Positions 17,118 through 26,220 of a stretch of 55,256 nucleotides of DNA are shown here, one piece after another. The notes under the pieces were generated by a model. That model saw nothing but the letters and a program-made list of their open reading frames with translations. It did not search any database and had not been told where the DNA came from. The position numbers were made by a program, and so were the translations under genes. Origin of the DNA: Fredinandcohnia humi (lineage in GTDB: Bacteria; Bacillota; Bacilli; Bacillales; Bacillaceae_L); NCBI RefSeq assembly GCF_001439915.1, contig NZ_LMBW01000004.1:43566-98821 (forward strand), read 5' to 3'. Numbering within the stretch: the first letter of the stretch is position 1; every line of letters starts with the position of its first letter.

Positions 17118-19067
17118 ATGATTAATAAGAAACTTGTGAAAACAGGAGCTACTTTAGCACTTGCTTTAGCTATAACAGTTCCAGCATTATCACCGACAGC
17201 AGCGGCTGCTAAGGATAATAGTAAAATAGAATTTGTTAAATTTAATGGAATGAAAGCACCATCTACTATTGATGACATGGTGAAAACATATACAACTGCA
17301 ACCGTTGATGTGAAATATAGCAATGGAAAAGTAAAAACATTTCCTTTGTCTTATAACTACCTTTTTAAATCAGAAGATAAGGTCGCAACAGTTAAAGGTG
17401 AAAAAATCCCTGCAGGTACACCAATTGATGTGAACAGAAATCCAATTATTGATCCAAGTAGTGCAGATGGAAAATACTTTGTTTCGGATGCTCCGGATTC
17501 AAATAGTTTATTAATGCCTATTGATGGAAAACTTTATATGGTTACACATTATGAATATCAAACAATTGATGCTGCTGGTCAATCAGCTTACGGTTTAGTA
17601 CCAGCATCTATGTCATTAACTGAGTTGAAACAGGACAAAAAAACAGGTGAACTTAAACCTGTCAATGTTGAAAAAATCGACTTTTCAGCGGTAGATGGAC
17701 TTTGGATTCCATGTAATGGATCTTTATCACCTTGGAATACACACTTAGGTTCTGAAGAGTACGAACCAGATGCACGTCTTTTCTTAAACCCAACTTCGAA
17801 AGTAAGAAGTCAAGTTGAAACTTTCGCACAATTCTATTTCGGAGATAAAGCCAAGGCTAATCCTTATTTCTATGGCTACACTCCTGAAATTACAGTAAAT
17901 AAGAAGGGTAAAACATCGGTTGTAAAACATTACAGTACAGGGCGTTTCTCTCATGAGTTAGCTAAAGTAATGCCTGATAACAAAACTGTATTTTATGGTG
18001 ATGATGGCGGTAATACTGGAATGTTTATGTATGTAGCCGATAAAGCAAAAGATTTATCAGCGGGTACACTATATGCAGCGAAATTTAAACAAACAGGAAC
18101 TGAGAATGGTGGTTCAGGAGACTTAGAATGGATTAACTTAGGACATGCAACGGATAAAGAAGTGAAAAATATTATTGACAGTGGGATTACATTCAATGAT
18201 ATTTTTGAAACTTCAGATGCTCCTAAAGAAGGTTTTACAGCTATAAAAACATACTCAAATGAAGGGAAAATTGAGTACCTCAAACTAAAACCTGGAAAAG
18301 AAAAAGCAGCAGCCTTCCTTGAAACCCGCCGTTATGCTGCGATGCTTGGTGCTACTACAGAATTTAACAAAATGGAGGGTTTAGCACTAAACGAAAAGGA
18401 TAAAAAAGTTTATATTGCAATTTCTGATCAAAGCAAGGCGATGGAAAAAGATTCAACAGGAAAAGATCCAGCAGACCATATTCAATTACCAAAAATTAAA
18501 TCTGGTGTAACCTATCAATTAGACTTGCGAGGCGGCCAAAAAGATAGCAAAGGAAATGCTATTAATAGCTCGTATGTAGCACCATCAATGTCTGGGTTGG
18601 TAGTAGGGGAAGACCTTCCTAAAGCTGATGCATATGGAAACACTGCAAATGTAGATAAAGTAGCGAATCCAGATAACTTAAGTTACTCTGAAGCAATGAG
18701 AACTCTCTTTATAGGAGAAGATAGTGGTGCCCACACAAATAACTTCGTTTGGGCTTATAATGTTGATACGAAAAAATTAGATCGTATTTTATCTGTTCCA
18801 GCTGGAGCGGAAGCAACTGGATTATTCGCTGCTGATGACCGCAATGATTTCTCATACATTTTCAGTAATTTCCAGCATCCTGGTGATGAAGTGGATGGTA
18901 AGTCAATTACAGCTGTTAATAAAGAAGAACTGCTTAAAGCTATTGACGAACAAATTGGAATTAATAAAACAGGCGGTATTGGTTATATCTCTGGTATACC
19001 TTCTTTAACAAAATATAATAATGGTAAATATCAAAAAGACTTAGAAATAGGTAAAAACGGAAAATAA
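17118..19067 (+). CDS. phoX: Secreted PhoX-family (DUF839) alkaline phosphatase
   Basis: Secreted beta-propeller protein of 649 residues. A Sec signal peptide (MINKKLVKTGATLALALAIT, cleavage near AAA-KDN) replaces the Tat signal usual for PhoX. Family segments are GRFSHELAKVMPDNKTVFYG followed by DDGGNTGMFMYVAD, an arginine-centred ETRRYAAMLGATTEFNKMEG, and SYSEAMRTLFIGEDSGAHTN. PhoX phosphatases release phosphate from esters and use calcium and iron. A GGAGGG ribosome site and the PhoP-box candidate precede it. It is alone between attachment-like sites 5 and 6, that is, a single-gene cassette with its own promoter. Confidence 0.85.
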   Translation: MINKKLVKTGATLALALAITVPALSPTAAAAKDNSKIEFVKFNGMKAPSTIDDMVKTYTTATVDVKYSNGKVKTFPLSYNYLFKSEDKVATVKGEKIPAGTPIDVNRNPIIDPSSADGKYFVSDAPDSNSLLMPIDGKLYMVTHYEYQTIDAAGQSAYGLVPASMSLTELKQDKKTGELKPVNVEKIDFSAVDGLWIPCNGSLSPWNTHLGSEEYEPDARLFLNPTSKVRSQVETFAQFYFGDKAKANPYFYGYTPEITVNKKGKTSVVKHYSTGRFSHELAKVMPDNKTVFYGDDGGNTGMFMYVADKAKDLSAGTLYAAKFKQTGTENGGSGDLEWINLGHATDKEVKNIIDSGITFNDIFETSDAPKEGFTAIKTYSNEGKIEYLKLKPGKEKAAAFLETRRYAAMLGATTEFNKMEGLALNEKDKKVYIAISDQSKAMEKDSTGKDPADHIQLPKIKSGVTYQLDLRGGQKDSKGNAINSSYVAPSMSGLVVGEDLPKADAYGNTANVDKVANPDNLSYSEAMRTLFIGEDSGAHTNNFVWAYNVDTKKLDRILSVPAGAEATGLFAADDRNDFSYIFSNFQHPGDEVDGKSITAVNKEELLKAIDEQIGINKTGGIGYISGIPSLTKYNNGKYQKDLEIGKNGK

Positions 19068-19135
19068 GCATAGGTAAGTGAACGAATACAAATTTATGTA
19101 TCAGCACCTGATGTAGCAGGAAATATATGTGCTTT

Positions 19136-19169
19136 CAGTAAACCGTACCATAATAGGTGCGGTTTTATT
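19136..19169 (+). other. rlmH-end attachment-like site (site 6)
   Basis: CAGTAAACCGTACCATAATA is followed by GGTGCGGTTTTA. The core ACCGTACCATAA and the GTGCGGTTTT tail closely resemble the staphylococcal site, whose tail is GATGCGGTTTTT. Confidence 0.6.
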
Positions 19170-19210
19170 CCATTTGTAAATCATTGATATATTGCTTATA
19201 TATAATTATA

Positions 19211-19654
19211 TTAAAACGTAAATTGAGACACCTGTTCTCCGCCGATTATAAGCCCGTCTATTTCTTGAAAGCCCATTTTCTCGTAGATGCGTTTTGCATG
19301 TTCATTACTTGGTTCATATGAAAGTGTGATAGTTTGATGGTGGTTTTCTTTAATATTCTTAATATCGTCTATCAGCAGTTTAATTGCCTGCTTTCCATAT
19401 CCTTTTCCTTGATGTTTTTGATCAATCATCATGCGGTAAATCCAGTATTCATGGTCATCCTCGTCAATTCCATATAGTGTGAAACCTATCATTTCATCGC
19501 CAAGATAGATTCCTTTTGCATGGAAATTTTCAAGAAAATTTAACTGGGCGAGTGATACCGCATTAGATGCCACAAACTTCACTTGGTCTTCTCGGACACG
19601 AAGTGAAATAGCTTTCACCCAATTATCCTTTGTAATCATTTTTAAATGTAACAA
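19211..19654 (-). CDS. GNAT N-acetyltransferase, BltD-like (polyamine acetyltransferase type)
   Basis: A 147-residue acetyl-CoA-dependent transferase. The acetyl-CoA loop is QKHQGKGYGKQAI (motif A, about 88-100), preceded by the strand YWIYRMMID, with the C-terminal NEHAKRIYEKMGFQEIDG. Start, length and layout match B. subtilis BltD, a spermine/spermidine acetyltransferase. The TTG start has AAGGAAA 8 bases upstream and gives the same N-terminus as the family (LKMITKDNWVKAISLRV). The substrate is inferred. It lies just inside attachment-like site 6. Confidence 0.75.
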   Translation of the reverse strand: MLHLKMITKDNWVKAISLRVREDQVKFVASNAVSLAQLNFLENFHAKGIYLGDEMIGFTLYGIDEDDHEYWIYRMMIDQKHQGKGYGKQAIKLLIDDIKNIKENHHQTITLSYEPSNEHAKRIYEKMGFQEIDGLIIGGEQVSQFTF

Positions 19655-19846
19655 TTTTCATATTTCCTTTCCGCTAACAACCAATTAGTAAACCAATATA
19701 GATTAACTTTTTAACAAAACATTCTTCTATATAAGGGTTAATTACAAAATTTTTACGATTATTTTTGTTGTGCCGGAGCCTTTCCAACAATATTTAACAT
19801 AGTTACTACGTTGAGGGGGGTTAGTCCCTTTTTCATCACACAAACA

Positions 19847-19880
19847 AAGCCATCACAATTTTTCCCTTGTGATGGCTATT
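19847..19880. terminator. Hairpin between the acetyltransferase and the unknown gene
   Basis: AAGCCATCACAA pairs with TTGTGATGGCT across a T/C-rich loop. It lies between two minus-strand genes and is a likely terminator. Confidence 0.5.
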
Positions 19881-19909
19881 ACGTCAGTTGATGGCAGGAT
19901 TTAATAGTA

Positions 19910-20015
19910 GTTTCCATACTGCGGGTATGAATAATTTGGATAGGCTGGGTTTAGCCCGTTAATATAAATGATGGTGGTTACACTGTGTTCACAAGAATCT
20001 TTGTAACTTTAGTGA
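19910..20015 (-). pseudogene. C-terminal scrap of a Tyr/Pro-rich protein
   Basis: On the minus strand an open frame without a start reads EHSVTTIIYINGLNPAYPNY and ends in a Tyr/Pro/Asn-rich tail (PQYGNYY) and a stop. Such tails occur in Bacillus coat-like proteins. It follows directly an in-frame stop, so it is probably a fragment left by rearrangement; it may be chance. Confidence 0.3.
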
Positions 20016-20023
20016 TGAGTAGT

Positions 20024-20656
20024 TCATTTATATAAAGTTCGCAATTTATAAAATAACCATGACCGAATAATAGATTCATTAGAACGATGAGATGCCACTT
20101 TATTTCTAAAGTAAAAATCGCTTGGCTCTATTTCTATTTTTACAATTGGTGTTACAGCTGTCATGCTAATCCATTCATTAAATTGGATGGTATCATCGCC
20201 GGCAATATGGGAGAAAGAATCTTCTGGTAATAGATAAATCATGCCAGAAATCCAGGGATCATTTAAAAGTGTAGGCTTTGTTAACGAGTAAAAGTGAAAC
20301 ATTTTTTTGTTATTGGTAGAAATGGATCCATTTCTAATATCTCCAATTATTTTTTTCTTGTCCAAGGTTGCATAGAAAGAGGACCAAATCGGATCTTTAG
20401 TGGCAAAAACTGCTGTTGTCTTTTTACCATTAAATAAGGTTTGTTCACGTGGTTCAAAGGAATTTATTTGCTTATTATTTGAGCCGTGCAAAACGATTGA
20501 CTTGTGAAGCGACAAATAACGAAGAAACTTATATTTAGGGGATGAAATGTTGTAATCAATAAGTTTATTCGCCTTTTCACAAGAGCTTTCAAACAAATCA
20601 TTAAATCCTTTTTCTTCTTCCTTAGTAAACATTATTTCTGGTGAAGGATAGAACAA
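20024..20656 (-). CDS. Unknown protein, possible ADP-ribosyltransferase-like fold
   Basis: About 200-210 residues, soluble. The stretch SIVLHGSNNKQINSFEPREQ followed by TTAVFATKDPIWSSFYATL resembles proteins with the ART-like core, where an LHG(S/T) strand is followed by a conserved FATxD helix; this is a weak resemblance read by eye. The C-terminal half has strands ending VTPIVKIEIEPSDFYFRNKV. No ribosome site precedes either possible start (TTG at 20656 or ATG at 20632), and an in-frame stop lies just upstream, so the N-terminus may be truncated. It shares a block with the acetyltransferase between attachment-like sites 6 and 7. Confidence 0.5.
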   Translation of the reverse strand: MFYPSPEIMFTKEEEKGFNDLFESSCEKANKLIDYNISSPKYKFLRYLSLHKSIVLHGSNNKQINSFEPREQTLFNGKKTTAVFATKDPIWSSFYATLDKKKIIGDIRNGSISTNNKKMFHFYSLTKPTLLNDPWISGMIYLLPEDSFSHIAGDDTIQFNEWISMTAVTPIVKIEIEPSDFYFRNKVASHRSNESIIRSWLFYKLRTLYK

Positions 20657-20785
20657 GAATTCAAAAGAAAATTAACAAATGCTGTTTTCAACATCATCAA
20701 TCCTTTGTCACTAAAATCATATTCGATAAAAATGTATTAATACCATATTAAAGGCTGAACTATACAGTTTACATATGAGAATAGA

Positions 20786-20840
20786 GGTGCCTGTCCCCGG
20801 ATAATTTAACGTGTTAATACGTTGAGGGTCAGGCACCTTT
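20786..20840. repeat. GGTGCCTGTC palindromic repeat
   Basis: AGGTGCCTGTCCCC and GGGTCAGGCACCTTTT form the arms of a hairpin. The same arms recur at 21990-22052. This dispersed element is frequent in Bacillaceae and can also serve as a terminator here. The rest of 20657-20990 shows no gene. Confidence 0.6.
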
Positions 20841-20989
20841 TCTTAAGAAAATCTTGATTCAATCCCGATACTCTTTTTAAAAGCGGTCTCCTTACATCCT
20901 TTAAGCACCATATCCATCGACTAATCTCCGGCTCAATACCTGGCAATGGTACTACGAATAAATTATCTCTCATCTACGTTGTAACAGGT

Positions 20990-21013
20990 GCGGTGAACCT
21001 TATCAGATTATAA
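20990..21013 (+). other. Degenerate rlmH-end attachment-like site (site 7)
   Basis: GCGGTGAACCTTATCAGATT reads GEPYQI in the rlmH frame. It matches GGTGAACCRTAYCA but lacks the final TAA, and it touches the stop codon of the next minus-strand gene. The weakest of the series, and the last I can find going right. Confidence 0.35.
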
Positions 21014-21574
21014 AAATGCATCTAAACCTAAACAAAGAAAGAGAAAGAGAGTCATTGCGCATCCAGCTACAACGCTTTTTCCTTTGCGTTTAGGACTAGA
21101 CGTCTGGATTGCATATCTAAAATAAAAATAGGACCCAGTGGCAATGAGAAGAAATTCTATAAGGAAGCTAACAGAAACAAATTCCCATAGGCCGAAACCA
21201 AGAAGCGGGAAATTACCCAAATTTCCAGGAAGAATTGGCATATCTGGCCTATGAACAATTAAATCAAGCATCCAATGGCTAAATGCAACTAGGCCTATAA
21301 TCATTCCTGATTTTTTACCCCAAAATCCGCCAGCAAGACATGCTGCTACAACACTTAATAATAGTGCCCCGACTAAAGAATGAGTGTAGAATGCATAAAT
21401 TAACATCCTTGCATAACCACCTTCACCAATTGGCTCCATTGACTCAACTCCAGCTAAACTAAATGGAATAAACGCAATATCAAGCAATTGTGTGCTGGCC
21501 AATAGTGACCAAAGTGGTAGTTCTGGAGTTTTACTTTTTATTGCAGCGGCTACACCAAAATGCCCAGCAAACAT
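21008..21574 (-). CDS. Membrane-bound metal-dependent hydrolase, DUF457/YdjM-type
   Basis: A 188-residue integral membrane protein with four to five helices. It begins MFAGHFGVAAAIKSK, with the N-terminal histidine, then has LLASTQLLDIAF, YTHSLVGALL and FSHWMLDLIVHRPDMP, supplying the H, D, H and HxxxD residues that line the putative metal site of this family, which is distantly related to phospholipase C-like enzymes. AAGGGGGATG precedes the ATG. Its role here is unknown; attack on a membrane lipid would fit the neighbouring phosphate genes, but that is inference. Confidence 0.75.
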   Translation of the reverse strand: MFAGHFGVAAAIKSKTPELPLWSLLASTQLLDIAFIPFSLAGVESMEPIGEGGYARMLIYAFYTHSLVGALLLSVVAACLAGGFWGKKSGMIIGLVAFSHWMLDLIVHRPDMPILPGNLGNFPLLGFGLWEFVSVSFLIEFLLIATGSYFYFRYAIQTSSPKRKGKSVVAGCAMTLFLFLCLGLDAFL

Positions 21575-21956
21575 GTGAACATCCCCCTTAAAGAAATTAG
21601 GTTAATAGTAGAGATAATCTGGCACTTATAATTATAAAGTGTCAGATCAGGGAATGTTCAAGAATACATAAAATTTTACAAAATTATAACAATGGAAAAA
21701 TAACTACTTCTGAAAAATAAATAGAAGCCTTTAATTGGAAAATATCGGAAGAAACCTAACGTAAATGCATCGGCCTCCATGGAGATTATTTTTTAACTGA
21801 AAGGTTCATAGAATTGCAACAGGTGCTTCATAGAATGGACTATCCTTGGAGGGGGTAAAAGGGTATGAAGAAGAACTCTTTATCAGAAAAACCGTAACCT
21901 TTTTTATTTGTTGAACTTGAGGTCCTATTTAAAAAGCTTATATGAGAAAAGTAACA

Positions 21957-22052
21957 GCACCCTCTTATTGGATGGAGGGTCAATAAGAGGGTGCCTGTAA
22001 CCACCCGAGTTTTGTCGGGTTTTCCGACATTATTTAGGAAGTGACAGGCACC
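21957..22052. repeat. Compound hairpin element (two nested dispersed repeats)
   Basis: A perfect 14-bp stem (GCACCCTCTTATTG at 21957, CAATAAGAGGGTGC at 21981) runs into a second palindrome with arms GGTGCCTGT (21990) and ACAGGCACC (22044), enclosing TGTCGG...CCGACA. The outer arms match the element at 20786. It lies just beyond the 3' end of the large phosphatase gene and is probably its terminator as well. The remaining 21575-22078 shows no gene. Confidence 0.65.
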
Positions 22053-22078
22053 AATAAAAATTATTCAAACTCTATTGT

Positions 22079-25000
22079 TTATTGTATTGCTTTACGTACT
22101 CTTTCGACCAACCACATGCTTAATACAATCATAATCAAACCGAAACCAGTTAACATCCAAGTAAAATATGGCGTTGCTGTACTCGGTAATTTCTTACCTT
22201 CCTCTGCACCTTGATTGGAATCATCTTTCGCGTTATCCGTATTTTTTCCATTATCATTTGCTGGGGCTTGATCTTTACCCTTAATAGAAGGATTGTCCAC
22301 TGTATGATCATTATCCTCAGTAGAAGGATTGCCTCCAGTATGATCTTCATCCACAGCAGGAGGATTGTCACCATCTGGATTCTCACCGTTAAGGTCATCC
22401 TCCTCATTATTGCTTCCGTTATTACTGTTATCCTGATCTTCAGGAGTCGCCTCTTGTACTGTGAAATGGATGGAATACGTTTGTTTTGTATCTCCATCTT
22501 CGGCAGTAACCTCAATCACTGCAGTACCTGGTAACGAATTTACTTGAGTAATTACAATATTCGCAGTAGGTTCTTCCGCCATGGCAGTGACAATTGGTAG
22601 AGTAGTTGTCCCTTCTGGTAGTTTCACTTGATATTCAAACAAACCATTATTAAAACCAGCTAAGATTTCACCGTTCACTTTTAAATTGCTTACGTTTGCG
22701 TTGGAAGATAATTCAGGTGATGCCACCGCTTTAAATTTTGGATAGCCATTTCCTTCCTCTACTTCCCAAATATTTTCAAAATCCCAGTCAACATACGTTG
22801 ATTTTTGCATCAATTCTGCAGTTGTTTTGGCCATTCCGCAATCATCGTTTGCTTTACCATAACCGCACTCTTTAGGTGTTTGTCCTGCTTTTTCGATATT
22901 CCAGAAAGAATTGAAAATATCTCCTGTTGTAAGGTCGGCGATGAAGCCTCCAACCATTCCATTTTCGTTATTTACTGATACAGTACCAGTATAATACGTT
23001 TTATCAATCGTAACGGGGATTGAACTCGAGCTGCTAAATAGGTTTCCAACAAATCCTCCGACCTTATCATTGCCCGTAACATCTGCTTGGACATAGGAAT
23101 TGTAGACACTCACTCCCGTAGATCCTGCTATTCCACCGACGTATCTGGCACCATTAATTTGACCAGTAACAAAACTATTGCGAATAAAGCCATTACCACT
23201 CATGTAGCCTACGATTCCACCAGAGTAGTTTTTCCCGATAATGTTCACATTAGTTAAGCCGATGTTCTGAAAATATGAGCCCCAAATACCGTAACCAAAG
23301 AGACTAGCGAAGTCTTCATTTGGTCTGTCGATCCAAAGTCCATTAATGATATGACCTTGGCCATCGAATGTACCTGCGAATCTAGAATCAAGCTCACCAA
23401 TCGGTCTCCATCCTTTGCCGTCTTCTCCATGGAAATCGGTTAAATCGAGATCATTCATTAATACATAATGAGCATTTTTATCTAAGCGCATCTTGTTTAG
23501 ATCTTCTATTGAACCAATTTTATATGGATCTGCTACTGTACCTGAACCAGACATAAGTTGATTTGCACGGTTAATCTTGAGTGTGTAAGTCTGGGTATTG
23601 ATTTGGTCTGCAGCAGTCACAGTGATAACAATCATATTAAGTCCTACACTTAAGTTAGGATTACCACTTACTTCAACTGTAGCCTTATCTTCCATCTTCA
23701 TGGTCGTAATGTCAGCATACGAGATGCTATAAGGTACTGTTATTTCATACAAATCCTTATTAGGTGAAAAACCATTTACTAGCTCGTCATTAATTTTAAT
23801 CTCTGCTAAATTTGCATTAGACGATGCAGGAGGTACGGATCCGCTTAACAATGGGTAATCCTTACCTTCATCAATTTGCCAAGTATAATCAAAATCCCAG
23901 TTATTATATGTTGCTTTCTTTTTCATTACGGCAGTTGATTTGCCTATTCCACCAGCGCTGGCTGCTTGTCCAGATGTATCAAGATCCCAATAGGAATCAT
24001 TTGCACTAGCTGAGTTAACTCCGATTAGACCTCCAACATCTGCGCTTCCCGTTACTTTGCCGGCAGAGTACGTATTATTTACAGATGAGGAGGCATTTCC
24101 AAAGAGTCCTCCAACTATTTCATTGCCGGTAACATCAACCCGAGCAAAACTATCGGAGACCGGATTTTGAACATGTCCAGCTAATCCTCCTACATATCTA
24201 GCTCCTTTGACAGTACCTGTAGCGTAGCTGTTTTTAATCGATCCACTACCTGAACTTTGATAGGAGACTAAAGCACCAGTATAATTTTTCCCTACAATAT
24301 TTACATTCTCCAGTGCAACGTTTTTAATTTTCGCATTTGCACCTGTATAGCCAATAAGTGCATTATGATCGGAATTGGGGCGATTAATAGTAAGCCCATT
24401 AATAATAAAGCCATTCCCATCCAGTGAACCCAGGAACCGGGTTGACGAACCTCCAGTATTATCGATTGGTAGCCAGCCTTTGCCGTCTCCTGCATCGAAA
24501 TAAGTTAAATCAATGTTTGCCCCAAGTTTGTAATGAGCACTTGTATTATTTCGGATGTTATAGAGATCCTGAGCCGTCATAATCATATACGGATTATCCT
24601 CTGTTCCAGCACCCTCCATGACTGCACTAGGATCTGGTTTAAGTACTCTTGATTTAATGATAAACGTATCAGCTACTTCTCCGAACTCACATTGCGATCT
24701 TTCTGTACTATGAGAAGGTCCACAAACAAATTTAGCTTTAATTTCATCCTCTTCAAAATCAAGATTTAATGCGCCCATATGAAGTAAGCGGAAAGCAGAC
24801 CAAGGTGGAGGTGTACAGTTTTTAAAACCACACTCTGAACCATCTTCACTGTACAGCACGGATCCACCAGATCCTACGAGTACGTGGTGCACACCAAAAG
24901 TCTTAGTTGGGTCAGTGCGTTCGTAATGATGATCATGGGCCATCAGATTTAGAACGAATTTCGGATGTTTCTTCGCTAAATCCTCCATGATTTTGGCAAG

Positions 25001-25924
25001 GTCATCGTTACCGCCATGCATACCGCTAGAATAGGTCGGTCTGTGTCCATAAGTGACAATAAATTTGATATCGTTATTATTTCCTGCGTCTTGCATTATC
25101 TCATCAGCTTCGCTACTCCAATTCTTCCAGGTAGCGTTTGCATAAGGTTCGGGATAACCTATAAAACGTGTATTTCCATAATCAAACCAATACCAATCTC
25201 CAGGAATACCATCCGTAGGTCTACCTGTCAACCCTGGAGATACTTGTGGATTGGGTAAGTCGAAACGCCCTTTGTAATTTGTTAGGTCGTCGGCTGAGCT
25301 TTGCCATTCATGATTTCCCCAGATAGGCATATAGGGCACATCTCTACTCCATTTCATCACATCATTGAAATGAGTGTTTACAGATTCAAGACCATGCTGA
25401 TCAGCATAAGTAAAGTCTCCTAATCCTATAAATATATCAGGATTCAAAGCAGCAATTAAATCATTCATTGGTCCAGATGCGGGATAGTTCCTAGTAGATC
25501 CAGCATCACCATCTGTTACAACTGTGAAATTTGAACTTCCTGTATGTGATGCAGTACTAAAAGTATAATCAATACCGTCATCAATTGTGTAATGATAGGT
25601 TGTGTTTGGTTTCAAACCAACTAATTTCGCCTCGCGAAAGACACCATCCACAGGGGTTCTCGGTTTAACGATCGGCTCCCCAGCTTGTACAACTTGATCA
25701 TATTCAGTTGTCTCTCCGAATTGAATCGTGTCAGGGCCATATACCCAATCAAAAGTTACTGAGTCAGGACCTGTAATCGTATAATGGATCTGCTCAGCTT
25801 TCTTTTCTGATTCACTTGCAGATGCTGTAGGGGGATCGTTAGTCGGTCCAAATCCCAAACAGCTAACTAGGATAATTAGGCACAATGAAATCTTGCCAAA
25901 AAGTCTTAACATCTGTTTGTTCAA
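22079..25924 (-). CDS. Giant cell-wall-anchored purple-acid-phosphatase-like metallophosphoesterase
   Basis: A 1281-residue surface protein. It has a signal peptide, an N-terminal Fn3-like domain of purple acid phosphatases (about 40-125), and a calcineurin-like metallophosphoesterase domain with TDGDAG, GLGDFTYADQ, WGNHEW, TYGHRP and MAHDHHYERT as metal ligands (about 135-400). Two repeats of a module follow: GLUG-type motifs (GALVSYQSSGSGSIKNSYATG, cut to VGGLAGHV and so on) and a cadherin-like sandwich starting NANLAEIKINDELV or NANVSNLKVNGEIL. Then come an Asp/Asn/Pro-rich spacer and LPSTATPYFT, a membrane helix and RVRKAIQ. LPxTA is the class D sortase motif. The TTG start is set by GAAGGAG 8 bases upstream. 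A strong PhoP-box candidate precedes it. Confidence 0.85.
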   Translation of the reverse strand: MNKQMLRLFGKISLCLIILVSCLGFGPTNDPPTASASESEKKAEQIHYTITGPDSVTFDWVYGPDTIQFGETTEYDQVVQAGEPIVKPRTPVDGVFREAKLVGLKPNTTYHYTIDDGIDYTFSTASHTGSSNFTVVTDGDAGSTRNYPASGPMNDLIAALNPDIFIGLGDFTYADQHGLESVNTHFNDVMKWSRDVPYMPIWGNHEWQSSADDLTNYKGRFDLPNPQVSPGLTGRPTDGIPGDWYWFDYGNTRFIGYPEPYANATWKNWSSEADEIMQDAGNNNDIKFIVTYGHRPTYSSGMHGGNDDLAKIMEDLAKKHPKFVLNLMAHDHHYERTDPTKTFGVHHVLVGSGGSVLYSEDGSECGFKNCTPPPWSAFRLLHMGALNLDFEEDEIKAKFVCGPSHSTERSQCEFGEVADTFIIKSRVLKPDPSAVMEGAGTEDNPYMIMTAQDLYNIRNNTSAHYKLGANIDLTYFDAGDGKGWLPIDNTGGSSTRFLGSLDGNGFIINGLTINRPNSDHNALIGYTGANAKIKNVALENVNIVGKNYTGALVSYQSSGSGSIKNSYATGTVKGARYVGGLAGHVQNPVSDSFARVDVTGNEIVGGLFGNASSSVNNTYSAGKVTGSADVGGLIGVNSASANDSYWDLDTSGQAASAGGIGKSTAVMKKKATYNNWDFDYTWQIDEGKDYPLLSGSVPPASSNANLAEIKINDELVNGFSPNKDLYEITVPYSISYADITTMKMEDKATVEVSGNPNLSVGLNMIVITVTAADQINTQTYTLKINRANQLMSGSGTVADPYKIGSIEDLNKMRLDKNAHYVLMNDLDLTDFHGEDGKGWRPIGELDSRFAGTFDGQGHIINGLWIDRPNEDFASLFGYGIWGSYFQNIGLTNVNIIGKNYSGGIVGYMSGNGFIRNSFVTGQINGARYVGGIAGSTGVSVYNSYVQADVTGNDKVGGFVGNLFSSSSSIPVTIDKTYYTGTVSVNNENGMVGGFIADLTTGDIFNSFWNIEKAGQTPKECGYGKANDDCGMAKTTAELMQKSTYVDWDFENIWEVEEGNGYPKFKAVASPELSSNANVSNLKVNGEILAGFNNGLFEYQVKLPEGTTTLPIVTAMAEEPTANIVITQVNSLPGTAVIEVTAEDGDTKQTYSIHFTVQEATPEDQDNSNNGSNNEEDDLNGENPDGDNPPAVDEDHTGGNPSTEDNDHTVDNPSIKGKDQAPANDNGKNTDNAKDDSNQGAEEGKKLPSTATPYFTWMLTGFGLIMIVLSMWLVERVRKAIQ

Positions 25925-25981
25925 AATGTACACTCCTTCAGTATGTAAAATTTGTAAACCAATAGAATAATAGCATTAGAG

Positions 25982-26020
25982 TGTAAGGGGGGTGTTGAAT
26001 CTTGGTAAATGTTTTGTTAA
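25982..26020 (-). promoter_or_regulatory. Candidate PhoP box of the surface phosphatase gene
   Basis: Read on the minus strand, hexamers TTAACA, TTTACC, TCAACA and CTTACA occur at exactly 11-bp intervals, each separated by 5 bases. This fits the TT(A/C/T)ACA-N5 direct-repeat box of Bacillus PhoP in all four units. A TATTAT -10 candidate follows near 25971. The 287 bases between the two genes hold otherwise only a hairpin near 26190-26216 (GAAGCCGCG...CGCGGCCTC) ending the next operon. Confidence 0.65.
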
Positions 26021-26187
26021 GAGCTTTCACATCATTCCCCGGGTTTGGCAAAATTACTTGGTAGTTTCGACATTTTTGGGAGAGTGACAGTGGAATGCGC
26101 CCATCCTAGCAGACTACCTCTAAATCTTTAAATAGTATCCAATTTAAAAAACAATTTTCATACAATGATAGAGTAATAATAAAAGAA

Positions 26188-26219
26188 GCCGCGAATAGCT
26201 CTCTATCCGCGGCCTCATT
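26188..26219 (-). terminator. Terminator of the ugp-type operon
   Basis: GAGGCCGCGGATAGAG on the minus strand pairs with CTATTCGCGGCTTC and runs into a TTTTATTATT stretch, just after the stop of the metallo-beta-lactamase gene. Confidence 0.6.
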
Positions 26220-26220
26220 T

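Noticed and set aside
8049-21013. Search for a ccr-type large serine recombinase or integrase inside the array
   Set aside because: None of the proteins has recombinase domains, so mobility is not shown by the window itself.
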